NCBI RefSeq assembly: GCF_003952185.1
Contig: NZ_RXFS01000001.1
Coordinates: 682,001-746,000 of the forward strand
Direction of reading: 5' to 3'
Source: Variovorax sp. 679
GTDB lineage: Bacteria > Pseudomonadota > Gammaproteobacteria > Burkholderiales > Burkholderiaceae_C
Length of the DNA: 64,000 nt
Part shown: one piece after another, positions 34,890 through 44,967 of the stretch
Position numbering within the stretch: position 1 is the stretch's first letter
How the letters are laid out: each line of letters opens with the position of its first letter
Notes under the pieces: model-generated
What the model was told of the DNA's origin: nothing
The model's input: only the letters and a program-made list of their open reading frames with translations
The model's database searches: none
Translations under genes and position numbers: made by a program

Positions 34890-35352
34890 GCCGTTCCGCC
34901 GGCGACATCAGCATCGAGCGCAGCAGCAGCGCCACCGCACAGACGATGGGAATCAGCGCCAGCAGCCGGCCGGGCTCGAAGGCCAGCCCGGCAGCCACGC
35001 CGATGGCGCAGCCGATCTTGATCCACGGCGCCACCGCCTCCCAGCCACGCCGGTGTGTCGCGGCGAACCCGACGAGCGAGACCCAGCCGAACAGGCCGCC
35101 GAAGACCGAGAAGACCCAGCTCGAGAGGTAGTAGACCGTGTCCATGTCGCGGAACGCCATCGCCGCGCCCAGGCCTTGCCATGTGTGGCGCCAGCCGTCG
35201 AACAGGAAGAAGCCGGTGGCCGACGCGGCCCACCAGAAGAAGGCATACAGGCTGGCGATGCCTGCCAGCGCGGCGAGCCACGCGAGCATGCGCCGCGTGA
35301 TGTCGTCGAAGGGGGCGTGGTCGCGCCACGCGGCAATGTGTCCGTTGTCCAT
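34858..35352 (-). CDS. Membrane protein of unknown function
   Basis: 164 residues with three to four hydrophobic segments (MLAWLAALAGIASLYAFFWW, YYLSSWVFSVFGGLFGWVSL, IGCAIGVAAGLAFEPGRLLA and IVCAVALLLRSMLM). The start at 35352 has GGAG about 10 nt upstream; an earlier ATG at 35376 is possible. No family recognised. First of several small membrane-protein genes in the leftward strand. Confidence 0.65.
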   Translation of the reverse strand: MDNGHIAAWRDHAPFDDITRRMLAWLAALAGIASLYAFFWWAASATGFFLFDGWRHTWQGLGAAMAFRDMDTVYYLSSWVFSVFGGLFGWVSLVGFAATHRRGWEAVAPWIKIGCAIGVAAGLAFEPGRLLALIPIVCAVALLLRSMLMSPAERLSARKPARPD

Positions 35353-35471
35353 TCGGGGCTCCAGGGGTGTTCGCAATGGAGACCGAAGTTAGACACCGGA
35401 TGTGCGGGCTGCGTGAAGCCCGTGTGAAATGCGGTGAACGAAAGAAGCCGGCGCGCAGGCCCTGCCGCTAC

Positions 35472-35831
35472 CTACTGGAAGAGCGCGACGACGGCGTAGA
35501 TGCCGGCGACCAGCCAACCCGCCTTTGCCGCATTGCCCGCGCTTTCCCTGGAGATCGGATACATCTTCGCTCGCCTCCAGGCCCACACGTTGAAGGCCAC
35601 CGCGAGCACCAGCCCGCTCACGAAGAAAAGCCCTGAATGCAGGCCGAGCCCGCCGATCAGCGAGACCATGAAGATCGCAATGCTGCCCACCCAGATGCCG
35701 CTGCTGGTGCTGGCCAGCACATGCGAAAGGCCGCCGCAGGCAGTGCATTGGGCAGGGGTAGCCCTGTCGGACCAGCGCTTGGCCAGGCCGCCGATACCGG
35801 ATTCCTTGCAGCGTGGGCAGATGTACTTCAT
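35472..35831 (-). CDS. Small zinc-ribbon membrane protein
   Basis: A 119-residue protein starting MKYICPRCKESGIGGLAKRW with a second CxxC (CTACGG), so probably a zinc ribbon, followed by two hydrophobic helices (IWVGSIAIFMVSLIGGLGLH and FFVSGLVLAVAFNVWAW) and a final one (AGWLVAGIYAVVALF). Function unknown. Its ATG overlaps the stop of the upstream small gene (ATGA), so the two are co-translated. Confidence 0.75.
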   Translation of the reverse strand: MKYICPRCKESGIGGLAKRWSDRATPAQCTACGGLSHVLASTSSGIWVGSIAIFMVSLIGGLGLHSGLFFVSGLVLAVAFNVWAWRRAKMYPISRESAGNAAKAGWLVAGIYAVVALFQ

Positions 35832-36073
35832 GCGTGAAGTATCGCGATGGTCACCCCCGCGATGACGATGACAATGGCCAGAAGTATCTCGAAGCGGGCG
35901 ATGCAGAACAACAAGACGGTCGGCACGCAGCTGGCAAACACCCGAAGGCGATCCGCCACAAGATTGCCGCGTGGAAGTACCGCCGCGATGACCAGCGGCG
36001 CCACCGTGAGCATGAAGCCCAATGCGAGCAGCGCCGTCACCGCCTTGAGCAAGAAGGAGAGCGGGATTGTCAT
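35828..36073 (-). CDS. Small hydrophobic membrane protein
   Basis: 81 residues with two strongly hydrophobic segments (FLLKAVTALLALGFMLTVAP and IARFEILLAIVIVIAGVTIA). Overlaps the start of the zinc-ribbon protein and is probably its partner. No recognised family; function unknown. Confidence 0.65.
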   Translation of the reverse strand: MTIPLSFLLKAVTALLALGFMLTVAPLVIAAVLPRGNLVADRLRVFASCVPTVLLFCIARFEILLAIVIVIAGVTIAILHA

Positions 36074-36089
36074 CGGCGTCGTCCAGCGA

Positions 36090-36782
36090 TCAGCCCGCCT
36101 CGGAAATCCCCAGCTCCGTGCACACCCGTCCCAGCAGCGCCTTCAGTGACGCCACCTCGGCTTCGAGCCGCGCCACGTTGGCCTTGAGCGCCGCGACTTC
36201 GCCGAGCGACACGTCGCTCGCCCCGTACGACGCATCGGACGACGCACCCGCAGGCCCAGCCGCTTCTTCGGCCGGCGCACCGCTCAGCAGGTGCGCCCAG
36301 CGGCTCTCGCGTGCGCCGGGCAGCCGCGCCAGCTTCACCACCAGCGCACCGGCCGGCCGTTCCGCGAGCTCGTTGAGAAAGCCCTCGACCGACGAGATGT
36401 CGGCGAAGTTGTGCATCCGATCGCAGGCGATGCGCAGCTCGCCCGCCGTCTGCGGCCCGCGCAGCATCAGCACGGTGAGCAGGATGACCGACTGCGAAGG
36501 AATGCGCAGCACGCGGTCGACGTTGTGCTCGTAGCGGAAGGCACGCCCGCCGCTAGTCTCGGCGACAAGGCTGTAGCCCCTGAGACTGTCGACAGCGGCC
36601 TGCACCTGCGACTCGGTGAGTTCGAGCACGGGGTTGCGGCTGGTCTTCTGGTTGCAGCCCGACACCAGCGAGTTGAGCGTGAGCGGATAGCTGTCTGGCA
36701 CGGTGCGCTGCTTTTCGGCGAGCACGCCGAGCACGCGGGTTTCGACAAGGGACAGGACGGGCAGCGAGGTGGTGGAAGACAT
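36090..36782 (-). CDS. YceH family protein (DUF480)
   Basis: A 230-residue protein of the YceH family, a tandem winged-helix protein of unknown role. [20 protein letters not shown] and [20 protein letters not shown] are family hallmarks, followed by [20 protein letters not shown] and a C-terminal coiled coil ([20 protein letters not shown]). The start at 36782 is the family start; a further upstream ATG would overlap the next gene. E. coli YceH is 215 residues. Confidence 0.9.
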   Translation of the reverse strand: MSSTTSLPVLSLVETRVLGVLAEKQRTVPDSYPLTLNSLVSGCNQKTSRNPVLELTESQVQAAVDSLRGYSLVAETSGGRAFRYEHNVDRVLRIPSQSVILLTVLMLRGPQTAGELRIACDRMHNFADISSVEGFLNELAERPAGALVVKLARLPGARESRWAHLLSGAPAEEAAGPAGASSDASYGASDVSLGEVAALKANVARLEAEVASLKALLGRVCTELGISEAG

Positions 36783-36804
36783 GGCTCGAAATCGATGATG
36801 AAAC

Positions 36805-37506
36805 TCAGGGCGACGCAACGCCGAGGATAGGCCCCAGCTCCCGCACGAAGCCGCTTCTGTGCAGCGACGTCGAATGCAGCGCCGAGACCGTGCCGTCGAG
36901 GTACAGCGCGTCGCGGCAGTGGAGCACGTCGCGGAAGTAGAGCGCGAACTCGTGGAAGCTCACCGGCACTTCGCTGATGACGAAGATCGCGGTGTGGCCG
37001 ATCACGCCGACGCCGTTGCGGATCTTGCGCGAATCGGAATGGGGAATGAAGGCAGGATGCACGACGCCGCGGCGCAGCAGCAGCGGGCCCGACTGGGTTG
37101 CGAGGCGCACACCCTTGGCCAGCGCCGGGTACTCCGACGACTCGACCACGCGTGGCCCGGCGTCCGACACGAGGAAAACGCCGTTGGGCTTGAGGAAGAA
37201 GTTGCCCGCGCCGTCGGCCAGGTTGAGCGGCGACTCTTCGCGGCCGTCGCGCACCAGCAGGCCGACCGGGGAGAAGTCCTCGTGGTACATGCCGGCGTTC
37301 ACCGCGAAGCCCAGCTGGCGATGACGCTCCTTCAGCCAGGCATCGAGTCGATCAAAGCGCTTGAACGGCACGCCCGCGTCGTCGCGCAGGAACAGTTCGA
37401 GCCGCTCGGTGCGAAGGTCGACCTTCACGACGGTAAAGCGCGGGTCGGCCGCCGCGAAGCCCGCGAACAGCAGGGCCCCAAGGAGCAGCAGAAGCCGTCT
37501 TCTCAT
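36805..37506 (-). CDS. Exported phosphodiester glycosidase-family protein (DUF2233, NAGPA-like)
   Basis: A 233-residue protein with a signal peptide ([20 protein letters not shown]). The body has [49 protein letters not shown] and [13 protein letters not shown], the landmarks of the phosphodiester alpha-N-acetylglucosaminidase domain (YigE-like). It is thought to act on sugar phosphodiesters or glycans in the periplasm; substrate unknown. Confidence 0.85.
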   Translation of the reverse strand: MRRRLLLLLGALLFAGFAAADPRFTVVKVDLRTERLELFLRDDAGVPFKRFDRLDAWLKERHRQLGFAVNAGMYHEDFSPVGLLVRDGREESPLNLADGAGNFFLKPNGVFLVSDAGPRVVESSEYPALAKGVRLATQSGPLLLRRGVVHPAFIPHSDSRKIRNGVGVIGHTAIFVISEVPVSFHEFALYFRDVLHCRDALYLDGTVSALHSTSLHRSGFVRELGPILGVASP

Positions 37507-37531
37507 GCAGCGCCCGCGAGCCCCGTCGGGT

Positions 37532-38563
37532 TCAACCGCCGTTGATGCGGCTGACCAGCGCCTTCGTGAACGCCTCGGTGCCCGCCGTGCCGCTCAGGTC
37601 GCCGGTGCGCACCTTGTCGATGTTCAGCGTCTCGTCGATGGCGGTGCGCAGGCGCGTGGCCAGTTCGGGGAGCTTCACGTGGTCGAGCATCAGCGCGGCG
37701 GCCAGCAGCAGCGCGGTCGGGTTGGCGATGCCCTTGCCGGCGATGTCGGGCGCGGAGCCGTGCACCGCCTCGAAGATCGCGGCGTCCGTGCCGATGTTGG
37801 CACCGGGCGCCATGCCCAGCCCGCCGACCAGCCCGGCCACGAGGTCGGACAGGATGTCGCCGAACAGGTTGGTGGTGACCAGCATGTCGAACTGCCAGGG
37901 GTTCAGCACCAGCTTCATCGCGCAGGCGTCGATGATGACCGTGTCGAGCTCGAACTTGCCCTTGTACTTCTTCTCGTAGAGGTCGAGGCCGGTCTCCAGG
38001 AAGATGCCCGTGAGGGCCTTCATGATGTTGGCCTTGTGCACCAGCGTGACCTTCTTGCGGCCGGTGGCCACCGCGGTCTCGAAGGCGTATTCGAGCAGGC
38101 GGCGGCTGCCTTGGCGGGTGTTGATGCCGGTGGCCATGGCCACGGCGTGCGGGTCGCCGTCGATGGGCACGTAGTGCTCGTGGCCGATGTAGAGGCCCTC
38201 GAGGTTCTCGCGCACGACCACCAGGTCGATCTTGTCGAAGCGCCCGCCCGGGATGATGGTGCGCGCGGGGCGCAGGTTGGCGTACAGCTGGAACTCCTCG
38301 CGCAGCCGCACGTTCGACGAGCGATAGCCGCCGCCCGAGGGCGTCTCCAGCGGGCCCTTCAGGGCCAGGCGGGTGCGGCGGATGCTGTCGAGCGTGGCTT
38401 GGGGCAGCGGATCGCCCGATGCCTTGACGCCGCCGAGGCCGGCGATCTGCGTGTCCCAGGTGAAAGGCGCCTTCAGCGCGTCGAGCGCAGCCAGCGTGGC
38501 GTCGACGATTTCGGGGCCGATGCCGTCGCCGGGGATCAGGGTTGCGGGAATGGAGGTGGTCAT
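37532..38563 (-). CDS. NAD-type isocitrate dehydrogenase
   Basis: A 343-residue beta-decarboxylating dehydrogenase: TLIPGDGIGPEIVDATLAAL at the start, VVRENLEGLYIGHEHYVPID, KANIMKALTGIFLE, IDACAMKLVLNPWQFDMLVT and GSAPDIAGKGIANPTALLLA. The length and the sequence LYIGHEH point to the short NAD-dependent isocitrate dehydrogenase rather than 3-isopropylmalate dehydrogenase, and the SGGGYRSSNVRLRE loop fits isocitrate. Enters the TCA cycle. The 200-bp stretch between it and the next gene (38564-38763) has no recognisable gene. Confidence 0.85.
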   Translation of the reverse strand: MTTSIPATLIPGDGIGPEIVDATLAALDALKAPFTWDTQIAGLGGVKASGDPLPQATLDSIRRTRLALKGPLETPSGGGYRSSNVRLREEFQLYANLRPARTIIPGGRFDKIDLVVVRENLEGLYIGHEHYVPIDGDPHAVAMATGINTRQGSRRLLEYAFETAVATGRKKVTLVHKANIMKALTGIFLETGLDLYEKKYKGKFELDTVIIDACAMKLVLNPWQFDMLVTTNLFGDILSDLVAGLVGGLGMAPGANIGTDAAIFEAVHGSAPDIAGKGIANPTALLLAAALMLDHVKLPELATRLRTAIDETLNIDKVRTGDLSGTAGTEAFTKALVSRINGG

Positions 38564-38763
38564 GGGTTGGGCGCTCAGGTCGGTTGGCGAAGAAACTTGC
38601 GGAGACCGGCTGCCCTTCATCAGGTGCCGCGGGGGTGGCGCGCACCCGCCGGGCGGTCTCCGCCGGGATCATCCCACGGCCTGCCTGCGCGGCAGAACCA
38701 AAGCCTTATGCCCCCAGGGACGCGCTGCCGATTTTCCAGCCGGCACTCCCTCGCGCCTCGACG

Positions 38764-39429
38764 TTATTCCAGGCCGTCGAGCTCGTAGCTGAAGAGCGCT
38801 TCGCCCTTGGCGGTCTTTACCTGCATCTTGATGACACCGTACTCCGGCGCGTACCAGGAGTCGACCGAGTTGTCCTCGCCGCGGGAGCGCACATGGCAGA
38901 CGTTTTCGAAGGTGCGAGCGTTGTAGTTCGGCTTCAGCTCCAGGTTCTCGAAGCCCACGAAGACATGCTCGGACTGGTACCTCTTGCCGAAATCGAAGGC
39001 CTCGTTGCCTGCGCTGGTCGTCTTCACGCCCTTGCCGGTCAGCTTGAAAGTGCCGCCCGGCTTGACATCGACCGGAACCTCGGGAAACGGTGCCGAGAAG
39101 ACTTCCTTGATGACGACCTTGCTGGCGTTGCCGCCCAAGGCCGCGACGCCGTACTGCTCGGAACCCAGCCGCTGGCGCCCGGTTTCATCGAAGAACCTCG
39201 CGGTCTTGACACCCCCGTCGGTGCTCACCACGCTCATGGCCGCCTTGCCCGCGAACTGGGCCTTGGCGATCTGGATCTTCGACCGGTCGCTCAGCGTGTA
39301 GCTCACGCCAGGCTTCAGCTTGAAGCAATCGGCGAAAGATGGAGCGGCGGCGATGGCGCTGGTAGTCGCCGCGACCGCGAAGGCCGCGCCCAGAATCGCC
39401 TTGAAACCAAATGACTTAGTGCTATGCAT
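38764..39429 (-). CDS. Exported hypothetical protein
   Basis: 221 residues with RBS GGAGG before the ATG at 39429. The signal peptide ends near ATTSAIAAAPS. The mature part (LKPGVSYTLSDRSKIQIAKA, YQSEHVFVGFENLELKPNYN, FENVCHVRSRGEDNSVDSWY) looks beta-rich; the two Cys residues could form a disulfide. No family recognised. Confidence 0.72.
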   Translation of the reverse strand: MHSTKSFGFKAILGAAFAVAATTSAIAAAPSFADCFKLKPGVSYTLSDRSKIQIAKAQFAGKAAMSVVSTDGGVKTARFFDETGRQRLGSEQYGVAALGGNASKVVIKEVFSAPFPEVPVDVKPGGTFKLTGKGVKTTSAGNEAFDFGKRYQSEHVFVGFENLELKPNYNARTFENVCHVRSRGEDNSVDSWYAPEYGVIKMQVKTAKGEALFSYELDGLE

Positions 39430-39490
39430 CGAATCCTCCCTGTGTTTTGGAGCGGAAATCATGCCATGCGGATTTGACTGATTTTTCAGC

Positions 39491-40132
39491 TCATCGCGGT
39501 TCGTCGGGCACCTCCTGATCGAGCAACGAAGCGCGGCCAATAACGCTGCCGGGCAGCAACAGCGCACCCGGCGCAATGACCGCATTGGCCCCGATGCGCA
39601 CCCCATCGCCGATCAGCGCGCCGAACTTCTCGCAGCCCGTGCCCTGCAGCGCTCCGCCCTGACCGCTGCGCACGAAGATCTGCTTGTCGGAGCGCTCGTT
39701 GCGGTGATTGCAGACGACGCTGCCGGCTTCCATGTTGACGCCCGCACCCACCACCGAATCACCGACGAAGTTGAAATGCGCGAGCGCCGTGCCCCCGAAC
39801 ACGAAGGACGATTTCAGCTCCACGCCCGGCCCGATGCTGCAGCGGGCGTCGACCCAGTTGCCGCCGCGCAGGTAGGCGCCGGCGGCCACGAAACAGTCCG
39901 GGCCGAGGATCAGCGGCCCCTTGAGCACCGCGCCCGGTTCGACCCGGGCGCTGCGGTGAATGGCGATTTCGCTCTCGATGGCGTAGTCACCGGCCGGCAG
40001 CGCCGCCAACAACTGGCGCACGATTTCGGGCGCGCGCGGCGGCAGTTCCCACGGCAGCGAGGCGGCCCAGGGCCCCAGGGGAGAACCGGCGAATCCGGCG
40101 ATGTAGGCAGCGAGTTCGATGGCGTGCGTCAT
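39491..40132 (-). CDS. Left-handed beta-helix (hexapeptide) acyltransferase/nucleotidyltransferase-like protein
   Basis: 213 residues. The central part shows hexapeptide repeats ([20 protein letters not shown], then [20 protein letters not shown]), [20 protein letters not shown] and [20 protein letters not shown], forming a trimeric beta helix. These resemble the C-terminal domain of GlmU/glucose-1-phosphate nucleotidyltransferases, but no nucleotidyltransferase domain is present, so it is likely a stand-alone acyltransferase. Substrate unknown. Divergent from metG. Confidence 0.8.
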   Translation of the reverse strand: MTHAIELAAYIAGFAGSPLGPWAASLPWELPPRAPEIVRQLLAALPAGDYAIESEIAIHRSARVEPGAVLKGPLILGPDCFVAAGAYLRGGNWVDARCSIGPGVELKSSFVFGGTALAHFNFVGDSVVGAGVNMEAGSVVCNHRNERSDKQIFVRSGQGGALQGTGCEKFGALIGDGVRIGANAVIAPGALLLPGSVIGRASLLDQEVPDEPR

Positions 40133-40222
40133 GGGGTCGATGCTGCCACCGGACCCGCGCCGGGACGCCGCAACCTAAAATGCCCGGTTCCCCGTCAGCC
40201 ACTCCCGAAAGCGCCCTCCCCG

Positions 40223-42316
40223 ATGTCCGCCCCGCGCAAGCTCTTCGTCACCACCGCCCTGCCGTATGCCAACGGCAAGTTCCACATCGGCCACATGATG
40301 GAATACATCCAGGCCGACATCTGGGTGCGGAACCAGCGAATGAATGGCGCCGACGTCAACTTCGTGTGCGCCGACGACGCCCACGGCGCGGCCATCACCA
40401 TCGCCGCCGACAAGGCCGGCGTGACGCCGCAGGCCTTCGTGGCCGAGATCGCCGCGGGGCGCAAGCCGTACCTCGACGGCTACTACATCTCCTTCGACAA
40501 CTGGCACTCGACCGACGCGCCCGAGAACCACCAGCTGGCGCAGGACATCTACCGCGACCTGCGCGCCAACGGCCTCATCAGCACCAAGAGCGTCGAGCAG
40601 TTCTACGACCCCGAAAAGGGCATGTTCCTGGCCGACCGCTTCATCAAGGGCGAGTGCCCCAACTGCCACTCGAAGGACCAGTACGGCGACAACTGCGAGG
40701 TGTGCGGCGCCGTGTACACGCCCACCGAGCTGATCAACCCCTACTCGGCCCTCTCGGGCGCCAAGCCCGAGCTGCGTAGCTCGGAGCACTTCTTCTTCAA
40801 GCTCTCGGACCCGCGCTGCGAGGCCTACCTGAAGGAATGGACCGCCGCCGCCGGCCACGTGCAACCCGAGGTGCAGAACAAGATCCGCGAATGGCTCTAC
40901 AAGGACGACGAGGGCAAGGGCGGCCTCGGCGACTGGGACATCAGCCGCGACGCGCCCTACTTCGGCATCGAGATTCCCGATGCGCCCGGCAAGTACTTCT
41001 ACGTGTGGCTCGACGCCCCCGTGGGCTACCTGGCCTCGCTGAAGAACCTGCTCGACAAGCGCTGCATCGAGCTCGGCGGCGACGGCATCTCGTACACCGA
41101 GTACATGGCCGACCCCGACCTGGAGCAGGTGCACTTCATCGGCAAGGACATCATCACCTTCCACACGCTGTTCTGGCCCGCGATGCTGCACTTCAGCGGC
41201 CGCAAGGCGCCCGACGCGGTGTACGTGCACGGCCACCTGACCGTGAGCGGCGAGAAGATGAGCAAGAGCCGCGGAACCGGCATCGACCCGCTCAAGTACC
41301 TGTCGATCGGGCTCGACCCCGAATGGCTGCGCTACTACATCGCCGCCAAGCTCAACGGCCGCAACGAGGACATCGACTTCAACCCCGAGGACTTCGTCGC
41401 TCGCGTCAACAGCGACCTCGTGGGCAAGTACATCAACATCGCCAGCCGCGCGGCGGGCTTCGTCGGCAAGCGCTTCGGCGGCAAGCTGGGCGAAGTGTCG
41501 GCCGATGGCGACGCGCTGCTGTTCACGCTGCGCGACGCAGCGCAGCAGATCCACTCGCTGTACGACGGCCGCGACTACGCCCGTGCGCTGCGCGAGGTGA
41601 TGGCGCTGGCCGACAAGGTGAACGAGTACGTCGACCAGAACAAGCCCTGGGAGCTGGCCAAGAAGGAAGGCGCCGAGGCGCGCCTGCACGACGTGTGCAC
41701 GGTGTGCATCGAAGCCTTCCGCCTGCTCACGCTGTACCTGAAGCCGGTGCTGCCGGCGCTGGCGCTGAACGTCGAGACCTTCCTGAACATCCAGCCGCTG
41801 ACCTGGGCCGATGCCGCGCAGTCGCTGCCCGCTGGCCACGCCATCGGCGAATACAAGCACCTGATGCAGCGCGCCGACGCCAAGGTGGTCGACAAGCTGT
41901 TCGACGCGCCCGAGCCTGCCGCAGCCCCCGTGGCGACGCAAGCCACGGAGCTGCCGGGCGGCGAAGCCATCGCGCCCGTCATCACCATCGACGATTTCGC
42001 GAAGATCGACCTGCGCATCGCGAAGATCGTGGCCTGCGAGAAGGTCGAGGGCTCGACCAAGCTGCTGCGCCTGACGCTCGACGCCGGCGAGGGCAAGACC
42101 CGCAACGTGTTCAGCGGCATCGCTTCGGCCTACCAGCCCGAGCAGCTCGTGGGCAAGCTCACGGTGCTGGTCGCCAACCTCGCGCCGCGCAAGATGAAGT
42201 TCGGCGTGAGCGAAGGCATGGTGCTGGCGGCGAGCCACGGCGACGAGAAGGCACACCCCGGCATCCACGTGCTCGAACCCTGGCCGGGCGCGACGCCGGG
42301 CATGCGGGTTCGCTGA
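40223..42316 (+). CDS. metG: Methionyl-tRNA synthetase
   Basis: Class I synthetase of 697 residues charging tRNA(Met). HIGH motif is at 21-24 ([14 protein letters not shown]). The KMSKS loop is in [12 protein letters not shown]. The zinc-knuckle insert carries [18 protein letters not shown]. The C-terminus is the tRNA-binding EMAP/Trbp111-like domain ([20 protein letters not shown]). Housekeeping gene. Confidence 0.98.
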   Translation: MSAPRKLFVTTALPYANGKFHIGHMMEYIQADIWVRNQRMNGADVNFVCADDAHGAAITIAADKAGVTPQAFVAEIAAGRKPYLDGYYISFDNWHSTDAPENHQLAQDIYRDLRANGLISTKSVEQFYDPEKGMFLADRFIKGECPNCHSKDQYGDNCEVCGAVYTPTELINPYSALSGAKPELRSSEHFFFKLSDPRCEAYLKEWTAAAGHVQPEVQNKIREWLYKDDEGKGGLGDWDISRDAPYFGIEIPDAPGKYFYVWLDAPVGYLASLKNLLDKRCIELGGDGISYTEYMADPDLEQVHFIGKDIITFHTLFWPAMLHFSGRKAPDAVYVHGHLTVSGEKMSKSRGTGIDPLKYLSIGLDPEWLRYYIAAKLNGRNEDIDFNPEDFVARVNSDLVGKYINIASRAAGFVGKRFGGKLGEVSADGDALLFTLRDAAQQIHSLYDGRDYARALREVMALADKVNEYVDQNKPWELAKKEGAEARLHDVCTVCIEAFRLLTLYLKPVLPALALNVETFLNIQPLTWADAAQSLPAGHAIGEYKHLMQRADAKVVDKLFDAPEPAAAPVATQATELPGGEAIAPVITIDDFAKIDLRIAKIVACEKVEGSTKLLRLTLDAGEGKTRNVFSGIASAYQPEQLVGKLTVLVANLAPRKMKFGVSEGMVLAASHGDEKAHPGIHVLEPWPGATPGMRVR

Positions 42317-42345
42317 CCGCCTACCGCACAGGCAAGGACCACTTC

Positions 42346-42549
42346 ATGACCACGCTGCATCGCGCCCTTGTGCTGATCTCGCTCTCGGCCCTGCTCGGCG
42401 GCTGCGCCGTGGTGACCGTCGCGGACACGGCCGTGAGCATCGGCGCCGGTGCGGTCGGGCTGGCGGCCGACGCGGCCATCGGCACCGCGCGCATCACCGG
42501 CAAGGCCGTGGGCGCGGCGGCGGATGCGGTGATTCCCGACAGCAAGTAG
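42346..42549 (+). CDS. Small lipoprotein
   Basis: 67 residues with lipobox LLGGCAVV and a short Ala/Gly-rich tail (VSIGAGAVGLAADAAIGTAR). Small lipoproteins of this form are common in betaproteobacteria, with no known function. It follows metG by 29 nt and is convergent with the hypX-like gene. Confidence 0.78.
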   Translation: MTTLHRALVLISLSALLGGCAVVTVADTAVSIGAGAVGLAADAAIGTARITGKAVGAAADAVIPDSK

Positions 42550-42574
42550 GCAGCGGGAAAACGGGGCTGGAGTC

Positions 42575-44290
42575 TCAGTCCGCCAGGCCCAGCCGGGCCA
42601 CGTGCGGCGGCGTGTGCGACGCCCTCTCCTTGCGCACGAACGCCGACCTCAGCCCCGCGTGCGGTTCGCGGGCATCGAAGAAATTGCGGCGCATGTGCGT
42701 CAGTTCCTCATCCCGGTAGCACTGCAGCGGCTTCGCCGACTCGTCCTGCTCGCGCATCGCCTTCTTTTGCGCGATACGCCCGGCGAGATCCGGTGAAGCA
42801 GCCAGTTGCGCGGCGAGCCGAGCCACTTCGGCGCCCAGCTCTTCCGGCGCGGCCTGCAGCACGCGCTGCGCCATGCCGAGTTCGACCGCACGCTTCGCGC
42901 TCACCGGCAGCGCCGACTGCGTGAGCCGCAGCGCCCCGCTCTCGCCCACGCGGCGCGGCAGGATGTAGGTCCAGTATTCGGAGCCGTAGAGGCCCATCAG
43001 CGTGTAGTGCGGGTTGAGCACGGCGCCGTCGCGGCACCACACCTCGTCGGCGGCCAGCGCGAGCATCACGCCGCCAGCCGCCGCGTTGCCGCCGAGCGCC
43101 GACACGGTCAGCCGGTCGGTGGTGGTCAGCACCGCCTCGACCAGGTCGTTCATCGCGTGGATGTTGGCCCACGACTCCTCGGCCGGGTCTTCCGCCGCCT
43201 CGATCACGTTGAGGTGGATGCCGTTGGAGAAGAAATCGCGCATGCCGCCCAGCACCAGCACCGAGGTCTGGCGAGTGCAGGCGAAGCGGTAGGCCTCCAG
43301 CAGTCGCCGGCACTGCACGGTGCTCATCGCGCCGCCGGAAAAGGAGAAGTTCAGCACGCCGACGGTGCCCTGCTCGCTGTAGCGGATGTCGGACCAGGTA
43401 CGGCGCCCGGCCGGCAGTTGCAGCGGTGCGGGCACCTCCGGTACTTCGAAAGGCAGCAGCTCGCCCAGCGCCTCGACGGCGGGCAGCTTGTAGCTGGGCA
43501 GCCGCGAACCGGGCTCGCGCCAGGGCCGCAGCTGCTGGATCCACACCGCGCCATCGACGGTGGCGCGGCAGATGGCACCGGCGCGGGTAGCGATCAGCTC
43601 ACCGGGTCTGCTGCCGCGCAGCTCGTCCTCGGGGTGGCCGCCGTGCAGGTACCACTGCGCGCCGAGCAGTTCGTCGAGCACGCCGGGCTGCGAATCGGCA
43701 GCGCGCAGTTGGCGCAGCACGAACTCGGTCGAGTCGGTGGCCCAGTCGATGCGGCGCTGCGCCTGCTTCATGAAAGGCCGCCAGCCCGCGGCGAGGGCGG
43801 CGGGCTTCTGCTTCTGCGGCTTGTGCCTGCCCGAGGCGAAACGCTCCACCGCGAGCAGCACCGCATCGACGGCGGCGTCGGCCACTTCGCCGCGATAGAG
43901 ATCGCTCTTGCCGGCCAGCGGCGGCACCTTCAGCGGCGACCACGCCCAGACGGCGCCCGCGTCCATCTCGGCCACGGCCTCGAGCACGGTGACGCCCCAG
44001 CTTTCCACGCCGCCCTGCAGCGTCCAGTCGAGCGACGAGGGCCCCCGGTCGCCCGGCGGGCCAGGATGCACGATCAGGCAGGTGTTGGTGCTCCAGATGT
44101 CCTCGGGAATCGCGCTGGTCAGCATCGGCGCCACGATGAGCTGGGGCGCATGCGCCCGCACGGCTTCGCGCAGATCGTCGTCGTTGCCGAGGGCCAGCAC
44201 CACGCCGACGGTGTGGCCGCGGTCCTGCAGTTCGGCCAGGACCCGTTGCGTCAGGCTGTTGAACGCGCTTGCGACAAGCAGGATGTGCAT
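42575..44290 (-). CDS. hypX: HypX/HoxX-type [NiFe]-hydrogenase maturation protein (CO-forming), orphan
   Basis: 571-residue two-domain protein. The N-terminal half is formyl-transferase-like, with LIVHPGPPGDRGPSSLDWT (72-90). The C-terminal half is an enoyl-CoA hydratase/crotonase fold, with VLVLGGMRDFFSNGIHLNVI and SALGGNAAAGGVMLALAADE. In HypX/HoxX these two activities turn a formyl group from formyl-tetrahydrofolate into CO via formyl-CoA for the hydrogenase active site under oxic conditions. No hydrogenase or hypABCDEF gene lies in the window. The start at 44290 has no clear RBS; an upstream ATG at 44326 is possible. C. necator HoxX is 608 residues. Confidence 0.85.
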   Translation of the reverse strand: MHILLVASAFNSLTQRVLAELQDRGHTVGVVLALGNDDDLREAVRAHAPQLIVAPMLTSAIPEDIWSTNTCLIVHPGPPGDRGPSSLDWTLQGGVESWGVTVLEAVAEMDAGAVWAWSPLKVPPLAGKSDLYRGEVADAAVDAVLLAVERFASGRHKPQKQKPAALAAGWRPFMKQAQRRIDWATDSTEFVLRQLRAADSQPGVLDELLGAQWYLHGGHPEDELRGSRPGELIATRAGAICRATVDGAVWIQQLRPWREPGSRLPSYKLPAVEALGELLPFEVPEVPAPLQLPAGRRTWSDIRYSEQGTVGVLNFSFSGGAMSTVQCRRLLEAYRFACTRQTSVLVLGGMRDFFSNGIHLNVIEAAEDPAEESWANIHAMNDLVEAVLTTTDRLTVSALGGNAAAGGVMLALAADEVWCRDGAVLNPHYTLMGLYGSEYWTYILPRRVGESGALRLTQSALPVSAKRAVELGMAQRVLQAAPEELGAEVARLAAQLAASPDLAGRIAQKKAMREQDESAKPLQCYRDEELTHMRRNFFDAREPHAGLRSAFVRKERASHTPPHVARLGLAD

Positions 44291-44445
44291 CTGACGGCCC
44301 CGGTAATGTCGGTGACGAAATGTCAATTAATGTCAAAAATGTATCTGCATCCTTTGTTTTGGATAAGTTGATCGAAAGTTTGCATCCGGACAAATCCCAC
44401 CCGCCGCAACCCGCCTCCCGCAGCCTCGATCGTCAATACTCCGGC

Positions 44446-44961
44446 ATGCGCAATTCCCCCCAGCGGCTGGCCCTGCTGCACCGCCTCGCACTCCTGGACA
44501 CATCGCCGCAACGCGTGTTCGACGACCTCACCCGAACCCTGTCGACCAGCTTCGGCGTGCCGGTTTCGATGGTGAATCTGCTCGATGAAAAGCGGGACTG
44601 GTTCCTGTCCTGCCTGGGCCTTCCGGCGTCCGAATCGCCCGCCGAGACCTCTTTCTGCGAGGTTTTCTTTCGCTCGGACGACGCCTTCCTGGTAGCGGAA
44701 GACACGACGCGCCACCCGGCCTTTGCGGACCATCCCCTGGTGAAAGGGCCGCCGCACGTGCGCTTCTACGCGGCGAGCCGGCTGGTGCTGAACGGGCAGA
44801 CCGTGGGCACCCTGTGCGCCTACGACTTCAAGCCACGGCAGCTGTCGCCGGAAAAGGTGGCCGAACTGCAGGCGCTGGCGGCCGCGGCCATGGAACTGCT
44901 GCAGCGGCGGTTCGACGAGCAGGCGGCGGAAGGAAACGCTGCCAGTCCTCGGGGTCGATAG
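44446..44961 (+). CDS. GAF-domain protein
   Basis: 171 residues from the ATG at 44446, almost wholly one GAF domain: LLHRLALLDTSPQRVFDDLT, FGVPVSMVNLLDEKRDWFLS, FCEVFF, VRFYAASRLVLNGQTVGTLC and a final coiled helix. GAF domains bind small ligands or haem and serve in signalling. An alternative start at 44320 adds about 42 residues with no clear RBS; the family pattern (short lead, then RLALL) favours 44446. Divergent from hypX. Confidence 0.75.
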   Translation: MRNSPQRLALLHRLALLDTSPQRVFDDLTRTLSTSFGVPVSMVNLLDEKRDWFLSCLGLPASESPAETSFCEVFFRSDDAFLVAEDTTRHPAFADHPLVKGPPHVRFYAASRLVLNGQTVGTLCAYDFKPRQLSPEKVAELQALAAAAMELLQRRFDEQAAEGNAASPRGR

Positions 44962-44967
44962 CGGCAG

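Noticed and set aside
38620..38760. Palindromic stretch behind the isocitrate dehydrogenase start as a terminator
   Set aside because: A GC-rich bulged stem is present but no T-run on either strand and no clear boundary, so it was not called.
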